DNA of 64,000 nt from Balanoglossus misakiensis (taxonomy: Eukaryota; Hemichordata): positions 6,386,001 to 6,450,000 of the forward strand of contig CM082585.2 of NCBI GenBank assembly GCA_040954595.2, written 5' to 3'. Under the pieces are notes generated by a model. The model was given only the letters and a program-made list of their open reading frames with translations, made no database searches and had not been told where the DNA came from. The position numbers and the translations under genes are program-made. This document shows, piece by piece, positions 38,501 through 62,522 of this stretch; position 1 is the first letter of the stretch, and each line of letters begins with the position of its first letter.

Positions 38501-41157
38501 CAGTCAGGTGAATTATTTGCATAAAATGCTTTGTAAAATATATGTTTCAAATATCTCTTTAGAATTAGTTTACAAATGTTTCTACACAAAATATCATGCC
38601 ATACAGCAAGCATACAGGATTGTATTTGAAAATGAACATACATACAATTAAGTGCTTTTGTATCTTATTGATTCATTCTAATTGAACGAAAAGGGCTTCA
38701 ATTACTGATACTTCCAATGCAATTTAACAGCATATTGAAACATTATCTACATTGTTGTCATATTGGCTGTTAATTGCCAATTATAGGTATGAAATGAGAG
38801 ACATCTTATCTTTATGTTAGAAATGAAAGCCTGCAGCAGCCAACGAAATGACGTTTGGCACGGTCGACCGCGAAAATAGACAACAATGAATAAGTCATGA
38901 AACTCCCTGGCAAGTTAATGACAGAGTTGAAGGATATTTCGGTCAACTGATATTTTCGTTTCACATGATATCACACGAGAAAGGTCTATGTCATCTCTCG
39001 TAAAATGTCGTACTTAAATTTCTGGTATACACACCCGATGTCGACAGGTTACCATATGGACTGAATTTGAACAGACGGACGGACTGCATCCGATTTGCAT
39101 CAAAATAACCCACCATGACAATTCTTGGATCGCGATTAATTCACGATCATTACAATCACAGCTATGCACTGAAAATAAATACTGGTATCTCAGTCATCTA
39201 CTTTTTCTGTTTGTGATATTATTATTTTTTCTTTACAATGATCCTGTTTGTGATGAATTTGCAGTACCAGCAAGTAAGCTAATGCTTTAATATGCAGAGA
39301 CAATAGATGAGAAAGATCTCATTTGTGAACGACCAGACATACATTTAAAATGTCCCATTCCACTTGAAAGCACTCCGAAGGGTCCATCAACATCTGTTTT
39401 AGAGTATAAAAACATTCTCTTTTTTAAGTGAAAACATTTCATGAGTGTTATACTCACTAGCAGTGCCTGGATAGTGCGGTTAATTGTCAGAATGGAATAA
39501 ACCTATTGATGTTTCAACCCAAGAACACATTTTCAGCCCATTTAGTGTTTTTGATCAATATTTTGCCTAACGCTGCAGTGATCAGAATATAAAATGCACA
39601 CCTGTGCTTTGAAAAGAAAGTATCTGTACGGGAATTAGTACATGCAGTTTATTTTCTGGCAAAAGGATGATTCAATTGTACGGCTATAAATGGGGGTGTG
39701 AGCTAGATTCTACCTGAAAGACATGCAAGATGTTAAGGAGTACTTCGGCCAAAATCTTGTAATTTTAGGAAATAGCATTATCATAATTATACCGTTATGC
39801 AAATTAGTAACGTTGCATGAGAAATTCACGGAGAGACCATTGAAATGAAATTAATACCATATTTCAGATTTGTTCAAAGTCGTTGAATACAAATAAATGT
39901 AAAGTTGTTTACTACAACTTGTGCATCTCTCTATATTTCATGCCCCGTTTCATTTGGTGTGTGCCAATTCGTGTACAGTAGCTCATCACAAATGCATCAG
40001 GTCTGTACACTAGGGAAGACGATTATCCAGCTAGTCACCCCCAGAATCCCCGGGATAACAACCTCCCTGTATCGCATTCGCCCACACAGTTTTATATCAA
40101 AATCACATAAAAATATGAGAATTTACTCATTTTGGCCTGATTTAACTGCACATGCAATTAATGCACACATCCACTTAGCACACCTGTTAATACATGCATA
40201 TCTTTGTTTGCAAACTTCCTAATTATTCTGTATTGTACACTTTCCCCCATTCCCTAGTCTTTTCAGTTTATCACACATTTGGATAAAACAATGCTGTCAG
40301 TTTAAGACTGAATATATTAATTTATAATAATTTGCATTGCTAGCTCAGTTCATGTGTCAATTAGAGATGATACAAACCATTTCCTCTGTTTAAAAAAAAT
40401 GTTTCTTTTTTTATTGTGAGGGCAATTAAGATGTTTTGGTTACATTGTTATACAGCTCATGATTAATATTGTATGATTGATCGTATCTTTCTTATAATAA
40501 TAGTTAATATTTCCGAAAAAATGGTTTAGCATTTACCGGTATACAACATTGATGGAAATAAACTCCTCTTTAGTGTCAATTATGCTAATCATCAGTGTAT
40601 AATACGTTTTGAATAATTTACCTGTTCAAACCATATTTGGAAGAAAATATGGAAAATGTATCAATTGACTAAAATAAACCTGAACCCTGTATGTACCGTT
40701 GTGAAATCATCAGAAAGTGCGCCACAAGTTCATTAGTAAAACCTGCTACGTGGCACAGACTTACAGACTTATCGAAATCCTTGTTGTTTTACCTTCTCGC
40801 TGCAGTGTATGTAAGGTGTTCATTGAAACGAAAGACCAGTGTGCGTTTTTGAGGAAATCCTTTGGTGAAAGTCATTCATATTGTTGAGTTTTCTCCGCTT
40901 GGAAACGACCACATTAACAAGGCCTGGCACAAATTCCGTCATCTTTTATCTAATATAAAGAAGTGTTCTAGGAAGAGATTCATGGGATCTTTTATATGCA
41001 TGAATATTCGTGCATTGACAGAGTGCTTGTGAGGTCGATCGATCGTTCAATCAAGAACTTTGATTAAAATCTAACTTACCCAAAAAATAAAGTTGAAAAT
41101 CGTCAGTAGCATTTTCAGACAGCCCATGGCCGCTGTGGTCTGTAGTCTCTTCGTCAT
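29527..41157 (-). CDS. TSPAN7: Tetraspanin, TSPAN6/TSPAN7 type, complete, 7 exons
   Basis: Tetraspanins are four-pass plasma or vesicle membrane proteins that organise receptor and integrin microdomains. Exons on the minus strand: 41157-41080, 32720-32532, 31460-31386, 30956-30855, 30382-30230, 29884-29801, 29595-29527. All junctions are in phase 0, giving 249 aa, the length of human TSPAN7. TM1 runs across the exon 1/2 junction (LLTIFNFIFW|CSGVAILAIGIWGK), TM2 is LPYILIGTGAFIIIVGFLGC, TM3 is YGLLLFVVLIAELAAG, and TM4 spans the last two exons. The large loop has CCG (151-153), PSSCC (173-177), Cys185 and GC (200-201), the six-cysteine pattern. The C-terminus SNKYEMV resembles TSPAN7 (QYEMV). 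The TSPAN6 versus TSPAN7 split is probably vertebrate-specific, so the symbol means the subfamily. Intron 1 is about 8.4 kb. Confidence 0.93.
29940..30110. repeat. Family A element, copy 2, tetraspanin intron
   Basis: It shares with the element at 2678-2940 the run ATTCATTTTGGCGAGTTTTT, a TCTACAAG(T/C)GGGATG block, the CATGTAGAATAACATAAAC block and the tail GAGAGACTTTGTCCCTTTAA. Here only one orientation of the arm is present, so it cannot fold as copy 1 does. Confidence 0.65.
33527..33691 (+). repeat. (GTAT)n microsatellite
   Basis: About 40 tetranucleotide units, interrupted near 33626-33644 by TACATGTATGTACATG. It creates open frames of repeating MYVC (plus) and IHTY (minus) that are not genes. 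It is likely polymorphic in length. Confidence 0.95.
35908..36043. repeat. Small inverted-repeat element with AGTGTTCTCCCCAG ends
   Basis: A perfect 14-bp terminal inverted repeat (AGTGTTCTCCCCAG / CTGGGGAGAACACT) bounds about 136 bp of AT-rich DNA. The inside has a weaker inverted pair (TTGGCCAATAC / TAGCCAATAC). Size and ends fit a miniature inverted-repeat element. No clear target-site duplication is visible. Confidence 0.65.
37143..37229. repeat. Family A element fragment, copy 3
   Basis: Tail portion only: TATATATCCACATGCAGAAT ... ACATTGTCCCTTTAAA, closely matching the tails at 2846-2940 and 30018-30110. It lies in intron 1 of the tetraspanin gene. Confidence 0.65.
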
Positions 41158-42181
41158 TTTTTCGCTCTTTTCACGGTATTATCCACAGGCTGGCAGCGCT
41201 GAACGACACGATCCTATTTCCACAGCCTTCGGAAGCGAAATCGGTGACTAAGCTGTCATCTTCTTGAAATCAACATAGTGTGGCGCCCTCACAGGCCAGA
41301 CACGACAGACAAGACGGGCGATACCATTTCACGGACAGGGGGCGTACGGAAGAGGCACTTGTACTGCAGCTGATAGGGGGATCGGGTCACGATCAGTTCA
41401 CGATCAGGTACGTGCAAAGTTGTTGGGGTCAAAGTCGCACTGTAGACGGATTTTGCGATGAATATTCCCACTTGAATCCCGTCTTAAGAATTCGTGAGTA
41501 TGCTAACGTAAATATCACAGTACTGTGTATGTGCCCACAGAAAATAACTTACAATCACAAAGAGAGGTAGGATGGTAGAGCCATGAGTGACTTTGGCCAA
41601 TCATGGTCAGAATAATGCATGTGGTAAAATTGTGTTACTAAGTAACCAGATGGTGATGCTGAACTACTCTATTCTGTTATGCATGGAATTTGGACTTTGT
41701 ACAGTATCATTAATCATATTGTGGACGAGCTTGTGAATGTTAGTTCATATCATGAAATTGTTGTCATTTCAACACCTGTGTAGCAGAGAATGTGAGATGC
41801 ACTGTAGTTATAGATATGGTAGACCAGCAGTATATAGATATCAGATATCTAAAACAGGTCCAGTGGGTTAAAGGTTAATGGTAATTAATCTCAATATTCA
41901 CACACATGTGTATGTCCATTTTATTATGTGACTGTCTGCCCAGTGGCGGCACTTTTTTATACAGCCCACAAAAATGAAGATCTCTGATTGGCTGGATCTC
42001 CAGTAACCATGGTTTCTGTGGTGTTCAAGTAGTCATAAGTCTATGCGAATTGTATCCAGGTGCTGATGCATATACTTGTGTAGTATGGAAGCACCTGGCA
42101 CTGGTATCTGAAACTTCACAATCAACAGCTTGCATTCATTATCAAGATCCCTTTCCTCACATTGTAATTTGCAGGTGAACA
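41158..42181. promoter_or_regulatory. Divergent spacer between tetraspanin and TMLHE
   Basis: About 1.0 kb separates the two start codons. The side near the tetraspanin (41180-41420) is GC-richer, as expected for a shared promoter. The run TTTGCAG|GTGAACA just before the TMLHE ATG could be the acceptor of a 5' untranslated intron. No named motif was recognised. Confidence 0.4.
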
Positions 42182-45100
42182 ATGTTACCCTTACGAGCTT
42201 CAAGACGTCTCCCCATGCCAACATCCAGGCTTCTACGAAATCATCTTCGCAAATTCATCAGTCCGAAATCAACATGTGAAGTACACCCCACCGAGAACTG
42301 GACCCATCGGGTGATTTTATCACAGACACAAGTAACCATGGCAACTGATATGTGTTCAGCGAGATGTTCCCTCTGGGTGTCCAAGCGAAGTCTACAGACA
42401 AGGTCGCGATCGTGTAATACAAGTGATGTCATCGTAAATGATAGCACAATTGAGGTAGTACATGAAGGCAGAAATCTGAGATTAAACAATGTCTGGCTGC
42501 GTGACCACTGCAGGTGAGATTAAAATATCTGCACTTTTAAAGTGTCTCCCATTAAAATTCAACAACTATTCACAGTCTTATCACACAGATTGCTTCTATG
42601 AAGAAAAATTGATCATTCTTAAAAAGAGAATACATGTATATTCTGACCTTTGAAGATCAAGGTCAAGGGTGACCACTTGACACTCATATAATGCAGCTGT
42701 ACTTTGGCCTATAGTGCTTGAAGCCTTGTGCAAACTTTGTTATTAGGGGTTGTGTCCAAATCACGCCATCCCACATAGACTAACACCATCTGGGAAAAAA
42801 ACATTCAGAACAAAATGGCACAAAGGACTGTTGTGATAATGTGAATGTGTACGGACACATCCAAGGAAATTGAAATAAATGAAAAATTTCTTTCTCATAT
42901 AGTTTACCAAATTAAATGAAGAAGATACCAGATTTTGATCATGGATTCATTGACTACCTGTTTACTGTCTGTCTGACTCTAAGGGATCAAAGGTCAATCT
43001 GACAAAATTAGATCTTTTGCAGTATAATAAAGAAACTTTGTTTTTTCATTCAGGTGTGAAAAATGTTATGCCAAGTCAACAGACCAGAGAGAGTTTGATA
43101 TCTTAACTATATCTTTGGATATTGCACCGGAAAATGTGAAATTAGAAGGAACTAAGGGAGAGAGTCAGCTACATGTTCAATGTGAGTGCTTGTAACAGTG
43201 TTCACGATTACACACAAAATGCACATTTTACACATTGAAATTACACAAGTAATAAATATTTCCCAGCACACTAAGAACCAATATATGGGTATATGTAAAT
43301 TATACTTCACTGTGGAGAATTAATGCAAAGTAACTAGAATTTGATGTTTTATTTTATGACAGGGCCTGATGGGCACCACTCTGAGTACTCTCTCGATTGG
43401 CTGAAAAATAATTATGGCACTGGTACAGACCAATCAGAATGGAGCAAGCAGTTGAAATTATGGGATGCACGGACGGTTAAGAAAGACATGCCAGTAGCTG
43501 TCAGTTTTGATGAGTACCTCAAAGATGATGAAAAGTTGAAGACGGTGTTGCAGAATTTGGTGACTTATGGATTCGCCTTTGTTAAGGATACACCAGCAAC
43601 TATTGAAGACACGCAAGTATGTAGACTAGCCCAATAGTCGCTTGACAGTCTTTGGTCTTTATAAAGATTCTTAACTATTTTGGTTGTTTGTAGTCTCATA
43701 TTTTTTTACTCATTACCTTTCGTGTGTTTGCTTGCTTTGAGCCATTTTCAGTTACTACCCATGACTACGCTACGGGATCCCATTACTTTTGTTTTCACTC
43801 CACACACGTTGTAGAAACTCGGAACAAAACCTGATATTTATAGAATAATTAAAGCCAGTAGACATACAGGGCAAGTCTCACAAGTATGATGATCTACCGA
43901 CGAGATACATCTGTTAATTTACATCACATTTTTTTCTGGTTCATTCGACAGAAAGTTGCAGAACGCATATCGTTCATCAGAGAAACACTGTACGGTAAAA
44001 TGTGGAGTTTTTCCGCCGATCATGAATATGCAGATTCATCCTACTCCAACCAGGCCTTGAGGGCGCACACAGATACATCGTATTTCAACGAACCTGCTGG
44101 GTAAGTGATAAGTAAGTTGGTAAGTGTGGTTGGTTGACAGCTCGTTGGGTTTGGGTGAATTGTAACTAGTGAGATGTTACTTTGTCTGATTTGGAAAATA
44201 GCTTTGTGTTGATTAGCTTGGTAGGTGATTGTTTTGCTGGCTGGCTGGCTGGCAGGGGGCAGTGTGTGGTTAAAAAGATGGAGTTTTTGAATCATGAATA
44301 GCTTGGTACGTGTTACCGCTAGTATACTTATAGCCAGGTTTCTGTAATCTGTAACACTCTGGCATTTTACTCTCCAATGAGATTAAAATCGGTGATGGTT
44401 TTTGGCTTTGGCTGTTCTGTTCGCTGTCTTGGCTGTTATCGGGCGTAGTGTGGGTCTCCTTCCGAACAGAACAGCCAAGAATCAGCAAAAGTAAAGACGG
44501 CGCCTAACTCTACATCTGTACATTGTTATGTTCATATACAATTAGACTGTGAGTGACTTTGTTGAGATTTGTAACCTGGAATATTGTTTGCCTTGTTGGC
44601 AGTATCCAAGTTTTCCACTGCCTGGAACATTCCGGCGATGGAGGGGAGACTTTACTCGTAGACGGGTTCAACGCAGCACACAAACTGAAGGACCAACATC
44701 CAGAATTCTATCAAATACTGAGCGAAGTCCGACTGAATCACTGCTACATCGATCACATAAATAATTTACATACTGAAGGTCGAGGACCCATACTGCATCA
44801 TCACCCGATCACAAATGAATTGATGTGTATAAGGTAAGCTGTGTCTTTCTGGGGTTGTTTTTTTTCAAAAAACTTTCGTGGGCAAAAAAAAAAAAAAATT
44901 ATGTGGTTACAATAACCTGGTTCCAGTAACCGACCCTAAACTTTTTAGAGCTAAAACATGCATTTATAAGTCGTAATTTACATGAAATTATTATTTACAT
45001 GAAATTAGCATCAAAAATAAAATTGCAAGATCTGGTGAGTGGGAGGTGTTAATCAATCTTATTTGATTTTTTGAAACCTATGATTACAGCTAATAAAAAC

Positions 45101-45506
45101 TTGCAAAATAAACATTCCTGTCCGATATGATCAATTTTTGACAAGCCTGTTATCAGAACCGCACTATTTTTTTCACTCCAGGTCTTGTGTGAAGTCAGTT
45201 CCGACCATGATTTCTAATTATGTACTTTACAGATTCAACACCTATGACCGTGGTACCATCACGCACCTGGACACAGACCAGCTGACCAAATTCTACAACG
45301 CCCTAGTCGCATACGCCAAGGAAGTAGCCACGCCCGCCAACGAGCTGTGGATCAAGCTATGGCCTGGGAACGTGCTAATGGTCGACAACTGGCGACTTCT
45401 TCACGGTCGGTCTTCATACACAGGTTACAGACAGGTGTGCGGGTGTTACCTACCGAGAGACGATCTCCACAGTCGGTACAGAACGTTACTTGGTATCCAA
45501 GTGTAA
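42182..45506 (+). CDS. TMLHE: Trimethyllysine dioxygenase, mitochondrial, complete, 6 exons
   Basis: This Fe(II)/2-oxoglutarate enzyme hydroxylates N6-trimethyllysine, the first step of carnitine synthesis, in mitochondria. Exons: 42182-42513, 43054-43181, 43363-43616, 43952-44100, 44603-44833, 45233-45506. They sum to 455 aa (human 421). The N-terminus (MLPLRASRRLPMPTSRLLRN) is rich in Arg and Leu and poor in acids, a typical mitochondrial presequence. LRDHCRCEKCY is the Cys/His zinc-type site of the family's N-terminal domain. The iron ligands are His277 and Asp279 (RAHTDTSYF) and His422 (WRLLHGRS); Arg431 in GYRQ fits the 2-oxoglutarate site. AERISFIRETLYGKMW, FHCLEHSGDGGETLLVDGF and CGCYLPRDD match TMLHE better than its paralogue BBOX1. 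It is head-to-head with the tetraspanin and tail-to-tail with MCM7. Confidence 0.95.
44406..44479. repeat. Short foldback in TMLHE intron 4
   Basis: TTGGCTGTTCTGTTCG and CGAACAGAACAGCCAAG are perfect inverted copies over 16-17 bp with a loop of about 40 nt. No known RNA family. Confidence 0.55.
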
Positions 45507-47472
45507 CAGAAATGGATTCTGTTAATTTCAAACATTTCAGGGAGTAATATAGATGTTTTAATTCAACAAAGGGGTTATTTTATTCATATAACTCTTATTA
45601 TGAAATTTTAAAGACTTTACACTGTATTGTATAATGGCATACATATCTGAAGTCTTATGGCATATTAACATGTGCAATTCTATTTTCAAGATGGCTGCTG
45701 TATGGAACAATCCTCACTCGTCCTAGATTTTAACCAATGCAGCTGAATGTGATTCTGCATTAAGATTTAAGGATCACCATGTGGTCCAAAAGCTTTTACT
45801 CTTCTGCATTTATAAAAATAAATTGATTTATTGTCAGTCACACTGACAGCACTGGATGCAAGTCATTGCCATGGTTACAACATTTTCAGTAATCTGTCAT
45901 TTAAACATGAAATTAAGTGCAATATGCGAGTGAGAAGTTAAATATTTCAAACTGTCCTTTGACTTCTGTGTCTGATCTAGCTGCACTAATTGTGTAGCCT
46001 TGGTGAGCTGGTCGATCGCTGACAGGGTCTCGGCGATCAAACCAATCGTCAGTGATCAACCAGCCCACCAAGGCTACAATTATTGCAGCTATTTCTGGTA
46101 ATGACTGGATCACAATTTCAAGTGCTTTTCAACTTGGACCGATGTATTGTGCGTTTTGGAAGCATCGTTGTTTTGTCAGAACATGAAAATCACTTTTTTT
46201 AGAATGTATGGTTGGGTCAGTTTCTAAATATGCCAAGGATACAATAGTTATGGTGCATGCTGAACCATATTTCTTCCATCAGTCAGTTGTGAATAAGGTG
46301 TAATTGTCAAGCCCACTACTGAGTAAAATGCACACAGACTCTGCAGGGTACCGTCCATGGAAAATGTATGCTGCAGTAATGACATGATACACAGGGGTCG
46401 GCACATACGACTGGACCATTTTCTGGTAATATTCAAGGGTTAACTTTTCAATGACAGTTTCACACAGTGAATGCTGCGCAAGCTTTGAAAAAAATAAAGA
46501 TTCATATTTTAAAAACATCTTTTGTACATCAGTTGTGAAGTTCAGTTCGTACTACCCCAAGGACTTGCCAACTAACAACAAACACAACACAATTTTTTTT
46601 ATAATATCTACAACAATTTATTGACAATTCTTCATCAGAAAACAACTCTAGTACCACTTTTATCAATCAAAGTTCAATATTTGGCAAAACACCAACTTAC
46701 ACTTGGAACAAATCTATCTTATTTTATGCATATTCTATTTTCTATCAAAATATCAATATCTGTTCAATGGTAAACAAGTAAAATATATTAATTTTTAATA
46801 GCAGAAGGTGCTTGGTCTTTGGAAATAGACTTTCATGTTACAATATTTCACTGACTGAAAATACAACTATGGGATTGTACCCTCTACAACTAGAGATGCT
46901 AATTAAAAAAGCAATAGAAAATGTCCAGATCACATCATTTACACTCCAAATATTTCAAGACATCAAAAAAAAACTTTCGTATTTGCACAACAAATCTCAG
47001 TAGGATGCAATGTCAGAATTATTCCTGATTTTGTGGACTTGGAACTGAACGTGTTCTGACACTAAGACAAGTCAACAGATGGAAAATGGAACTTAACACT
47101 GGTGTCTGGAAAGTTGATGTTGGTGCCATTTCTGTCGACTATCGTAATACTGCACTGCAGTATGCGTTTAGCCCCAGTGGTTAAGTTTTCAGGAGAGACC
47201 AGTTTGGGAATTAAAGGTTGCTTATCTTGGAACATGACACGCGCTTTCATACGGTAATTTCCACCATGTCCACCAGATCACATTTTGCGGGCTGCGAGGC
47301 CAAGTCAGACACTGAGCATGTAGTAACTGACACAAGTGTTTTGTAGCAAAACAAAAATCGTATCACGGTTTTGGTCAAGCGAAACAGAAGGGAAGACGAC
47401 CAAAACTGATGAACTCAAAATCATTGCATCTCTCGCCTGGCAGTGTGATTTCAATCAAACGGGCTCAGTCGT
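45507..47472. other. Convergent spacer between TMLHE and MCM7
   Basis: It holds the 3' untranslated regions of both genes and one foldback (45988-46081). An AATAAA for TMLHE lies at 45817-45822, about 310 nt past its stop. For MCM7 the nearest minus-strand AATAAA is at 46617-46622, about 850 nt past its stop. No further gene was recognised. Confidence 0.5.
45988..46081. repeat. Foldback with ~35-bp arms
   Basis: AATTGTGTAGCCTTGGTGAG near 45988 is matched in reverse complement by CCCACCAAGGCTACAATT ending 46081. Inner parts (GGTCGATCGCTGAC / GTCAGTGATCAACC) also pair, leaving a short loop. A transcript through it, for example a long MCM7 3' end, would carry a strong hairpin. Confidence 0.6.
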
Positions 47473-59658
<12,186 letters not shown>

Positions 59659-62522
59659 CTTGGATTGAACTTTTTAAAAGTTTCCTTGCGCGTCTGAAGG
59701 CGTGAATAGCTAACAGATGAACCGCTGTCGGTCTGGAGCGGGGACTGGGTTGTATTTTACGGAAAAGCGTCCACGGAAGCTTACCACAACAACTGTCTCC
59801 GAAGGTCAGTGTGATTCACAAATACTGTCAATTCTGAAAATGGCGCGAAAGTTTGACCATGTGATAAGGTGAAATAACGCGATAACATCGCGAGATCAGC
59901 GAAAACCCCGCGAAAATGTGGCATATACCATTTACACAGGGGAGGAGATTGTCCATGAGGGTGTCGATCGAGTCAAATCAAGTTTGACGTTCAATACGTT
60001 TCCTAAAACATTTAACACTTGCTTGCAATACCATTTGCAACAGTTTTATGTAATTATAGATGGAATTTTGCTCTTACAAAACATCGTGCTGTGCGCCGAT
60101 TACGATTAGTTTAGATTCGTCGCTCGTGGCGCTCTACATGACCATCTCCCTGTTGGATCTCCATTTGAAGTGGAGACTTTGGACTTGGATTGTTTTTTTC
60201 TTTTTCTACGTGTAAGTTATAGTGGCTTTTTTAACGTGTTTATTACTTTGCGGAGGAGTCGCTTGCACAATAATTTTCACGGTTGCTCATGAAGACAGTT
60301 TGAAACCTCCAAGCCAGGAGAAAGTTTGGAGGCGCAGTGTTGAAAACGACTTTGACCAACTTTTGAGAAACACCAAGGCCTACTAGTTGCATAAAATATC
60401 TGAAAAGTTTACTAGTATGCAAATGCTATTTGGTCAAACATTCTCTTAAGCAAAGTTCACTATTTCAAACCCCTTTTGCGAAAAAAGAAACGTCAATTCT
60501 CCCTTTCAATTTTATCTTGGACGTGGGAGATTTTAAAGTCGGTGGTTTGATAATTGCGTTTTGATCTACAGGTGATTTTGCCAGGGGGCTCTGGTAACTC
60601 TTTCGCGTATTACCACGCTTTATATTTTCACGGTCTTTCTGGAATTTCAGTGGAGCATACTCCCTCTGTAAAGACGGAATGCAGTACTTTACCGAGTACT
60701 ATTGTCCCTGGAAGTATTTCGACTCGCTCCAAGTCCGTCATGACAGATACGCGTTTGTAGTTAGGGAAGAACCATTTGATTTCTGGAGGGGGGTATACGA
60801 TTTGGGTATGCCAGCATTTGTTGCCACTGACTGTTTTTTCTATTGCCAGTCCTACTACTTTGTGTCCCAAGGCATCACAAAAGATCCGCACAATCTGTCA
60901 ACCCCCCCCCAAAAAAAAATCCTCCAAACGGTTCTCCTAGTGTAGTAGTGATACATATGACTCGAGACGCAGCTTTTTAATTTCAAATTCGCATCACTAA
61001 ACTAAGAATTCACTTTATTTGCATAAACTCTGTTCTGTCCTGGTTACGACTGTGAAGTCAAGTGATGTACTGCGTGCGGCAAGTGTCACGACAAACATTT
61101 AATGTACCATAAATAAAAGTATTTTCTTGATCATCATCATTCACTCACGTGTTTGTTTGAATCATCTACCGATTGCGCAACATCCAGTTCCGATTACATT
61201 TCAGCCGATAGGAAGTATGTTTGTGTCGTTACATCTGTTGACAAAAAGTCATGTCGCAACCTTGAAAAGTTTCACCAGTAAATGTACTTCTTTTCAGAAG
61301 AGAAAATTCCGATAAACTTATCACTGAACTTGTTCGGCGAAATATACGCCCACCCACCCAAAGTTACGTAAAGTTATTGGGATTACCAATAGAACTTTTG
61401 AAGATAATAAACTTTATGGCTAAATTTACGTATAATGATTTGAAAACGATGAAGATGTGTGTGATCTTATCTGATCTGGTCTAATCTAAGTACAAACGTT
61501 AAAACTTCCGATGATAATGGTCCCTTCAGCCTTTATGGGTTGTTGTACACCTGTCCACGTAGATTGTTACCGATACCATTACAAACAGGTAAATATATTT
61601 GTACTGTACCAAAACCCTGACTTCCTGCTAGATAAATATTTTTAAGGTCATAATTTCAGCAATCGTGACCGTTTCGTGACTAAAAAGTTAGGAATGCATA
61701 ATCGATGTCCTGTGTACCGTACCTAGCTAGGCCCTATGGTCGGAAAATTATTCGCCCAACTACATGTTTTGATTGTGTTTTTCAAGTTAATAAGTTCCCA
61801 ACTTCCCCCCGGAACATATTGTTCTGGGGATTTCCAGGTATGTATGGCCATTACGTTTCAGACTTTTTATAGGTCTTTGTTATTTCAAATCACAGAGGCC
61901 GGGTAATTCATGCACGCATCCCTTTACTTTTTTAGATTGACTGGTTTGGTTGACGTATACCAAAATTTGAGTTTCTACAAAGATTATAGGTGTGTTTGAC
62001 AGTGGAATAGTTTCATCGTGATCCGTAAGTGCTAACAACACTTCTTGTACTTGTACCAAAACCTGTACAACGCCACCAACTCACTTTAGTGAGCTCACTC
62101 AGAGAAAACTTCTGTCCCGGGCAAGAGTTGAATTGTCTGGGGGGATCGCGCATAGCTCTCCGCTGATACTTTACGCACACTTGGACCCGGCGCTTACGTC
62201 ATTTCGAGTTTTAAATTACCGACTTGGCGTGGGACTTTTTGCTTCGCTGTAACTATTGTTGTTTACACTTGTAGAGTGGTGTGTGTGTATTTCGCTGTGT
62301 TGGTACATGTACACATCGTCCTTATATGGAAACAGCGTTGTGAAATCGACAACAGAGTCAACCAATCAAACTGGAGAGCGTCCGCCCCATGTATGTTGCT
62401 GTCTGCCTACTTCCGCACTACCAAAATTATTAACGTTTGTACCGTTGCACTGGCTGAGATCGCCTGACTTTTTTGTTGTCCTTTTCGTGATTTAGTGATC
62501 TAGAACTCTCAGAGAATAAGCC
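59659..62522. promoter_or_regulatory. Divergent spacer between MCM7 and glypican
   Basis: About 2.9 kb between the start codons holds both promoters. The side next to MCM7 (59700-59930) has several CpG-rich patches (CATCGCGAGATCAGCGAAAA, CCCCGCGAAAATG), as is common for replication genes; GGCGCGAAA at about 59842-59850 resembles an E2F site, a usual regulator of MCM genes, though one match is weak evidence. Frames in this spacer have no recognisable homology. Confidence 0.4.

Larger units (their letters stand above)
32721..41079. other. First intron of the tetraspanin gene (8.4 kb)
   Basis: It contains the (GTAT)n microsatellite, foldback elements near 36.0 kb and a family A fragment near 37.2 kb, and otherwise AT-rich DNA. 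I found no nested gene: the longest frames are products of the microsatellite or chance. A long first intron next to a divergent promoter is a usual place for enhancers, but none can be identified by eye. Confidence 0.6.

Noticed and set aside
41280-41570. 96-residue frame upstream of TMLHE
   Set aside because: No recognisable family and no clear splice link into TMLHE exon 1; it is probably 5' untranslated or promoter DNA.
42182-45506. BBOX1 (gamma-butyrobetaine dioxygenase) as the identity of this gene
   Set aside because: BBOX1 is a close paralogue, but the mitochondrial-like N-terminus and the blocks AERISFIRETLYGKMW, FHCLEHSGDGGETLLVDGF and GYRQVCGCYLPRDD match TMLHE much better.
45915-45935. 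GTGCAAT near the MCM7 3' side as another hairpin
   Set aside because: Isolated seven-base match without a stem.
60554-60945. Overlapping frames on both strands between MCM7 and glypican
   Set aside because: Mutually antisense, no homology, and one runs through a poly-C/poly-A tract.
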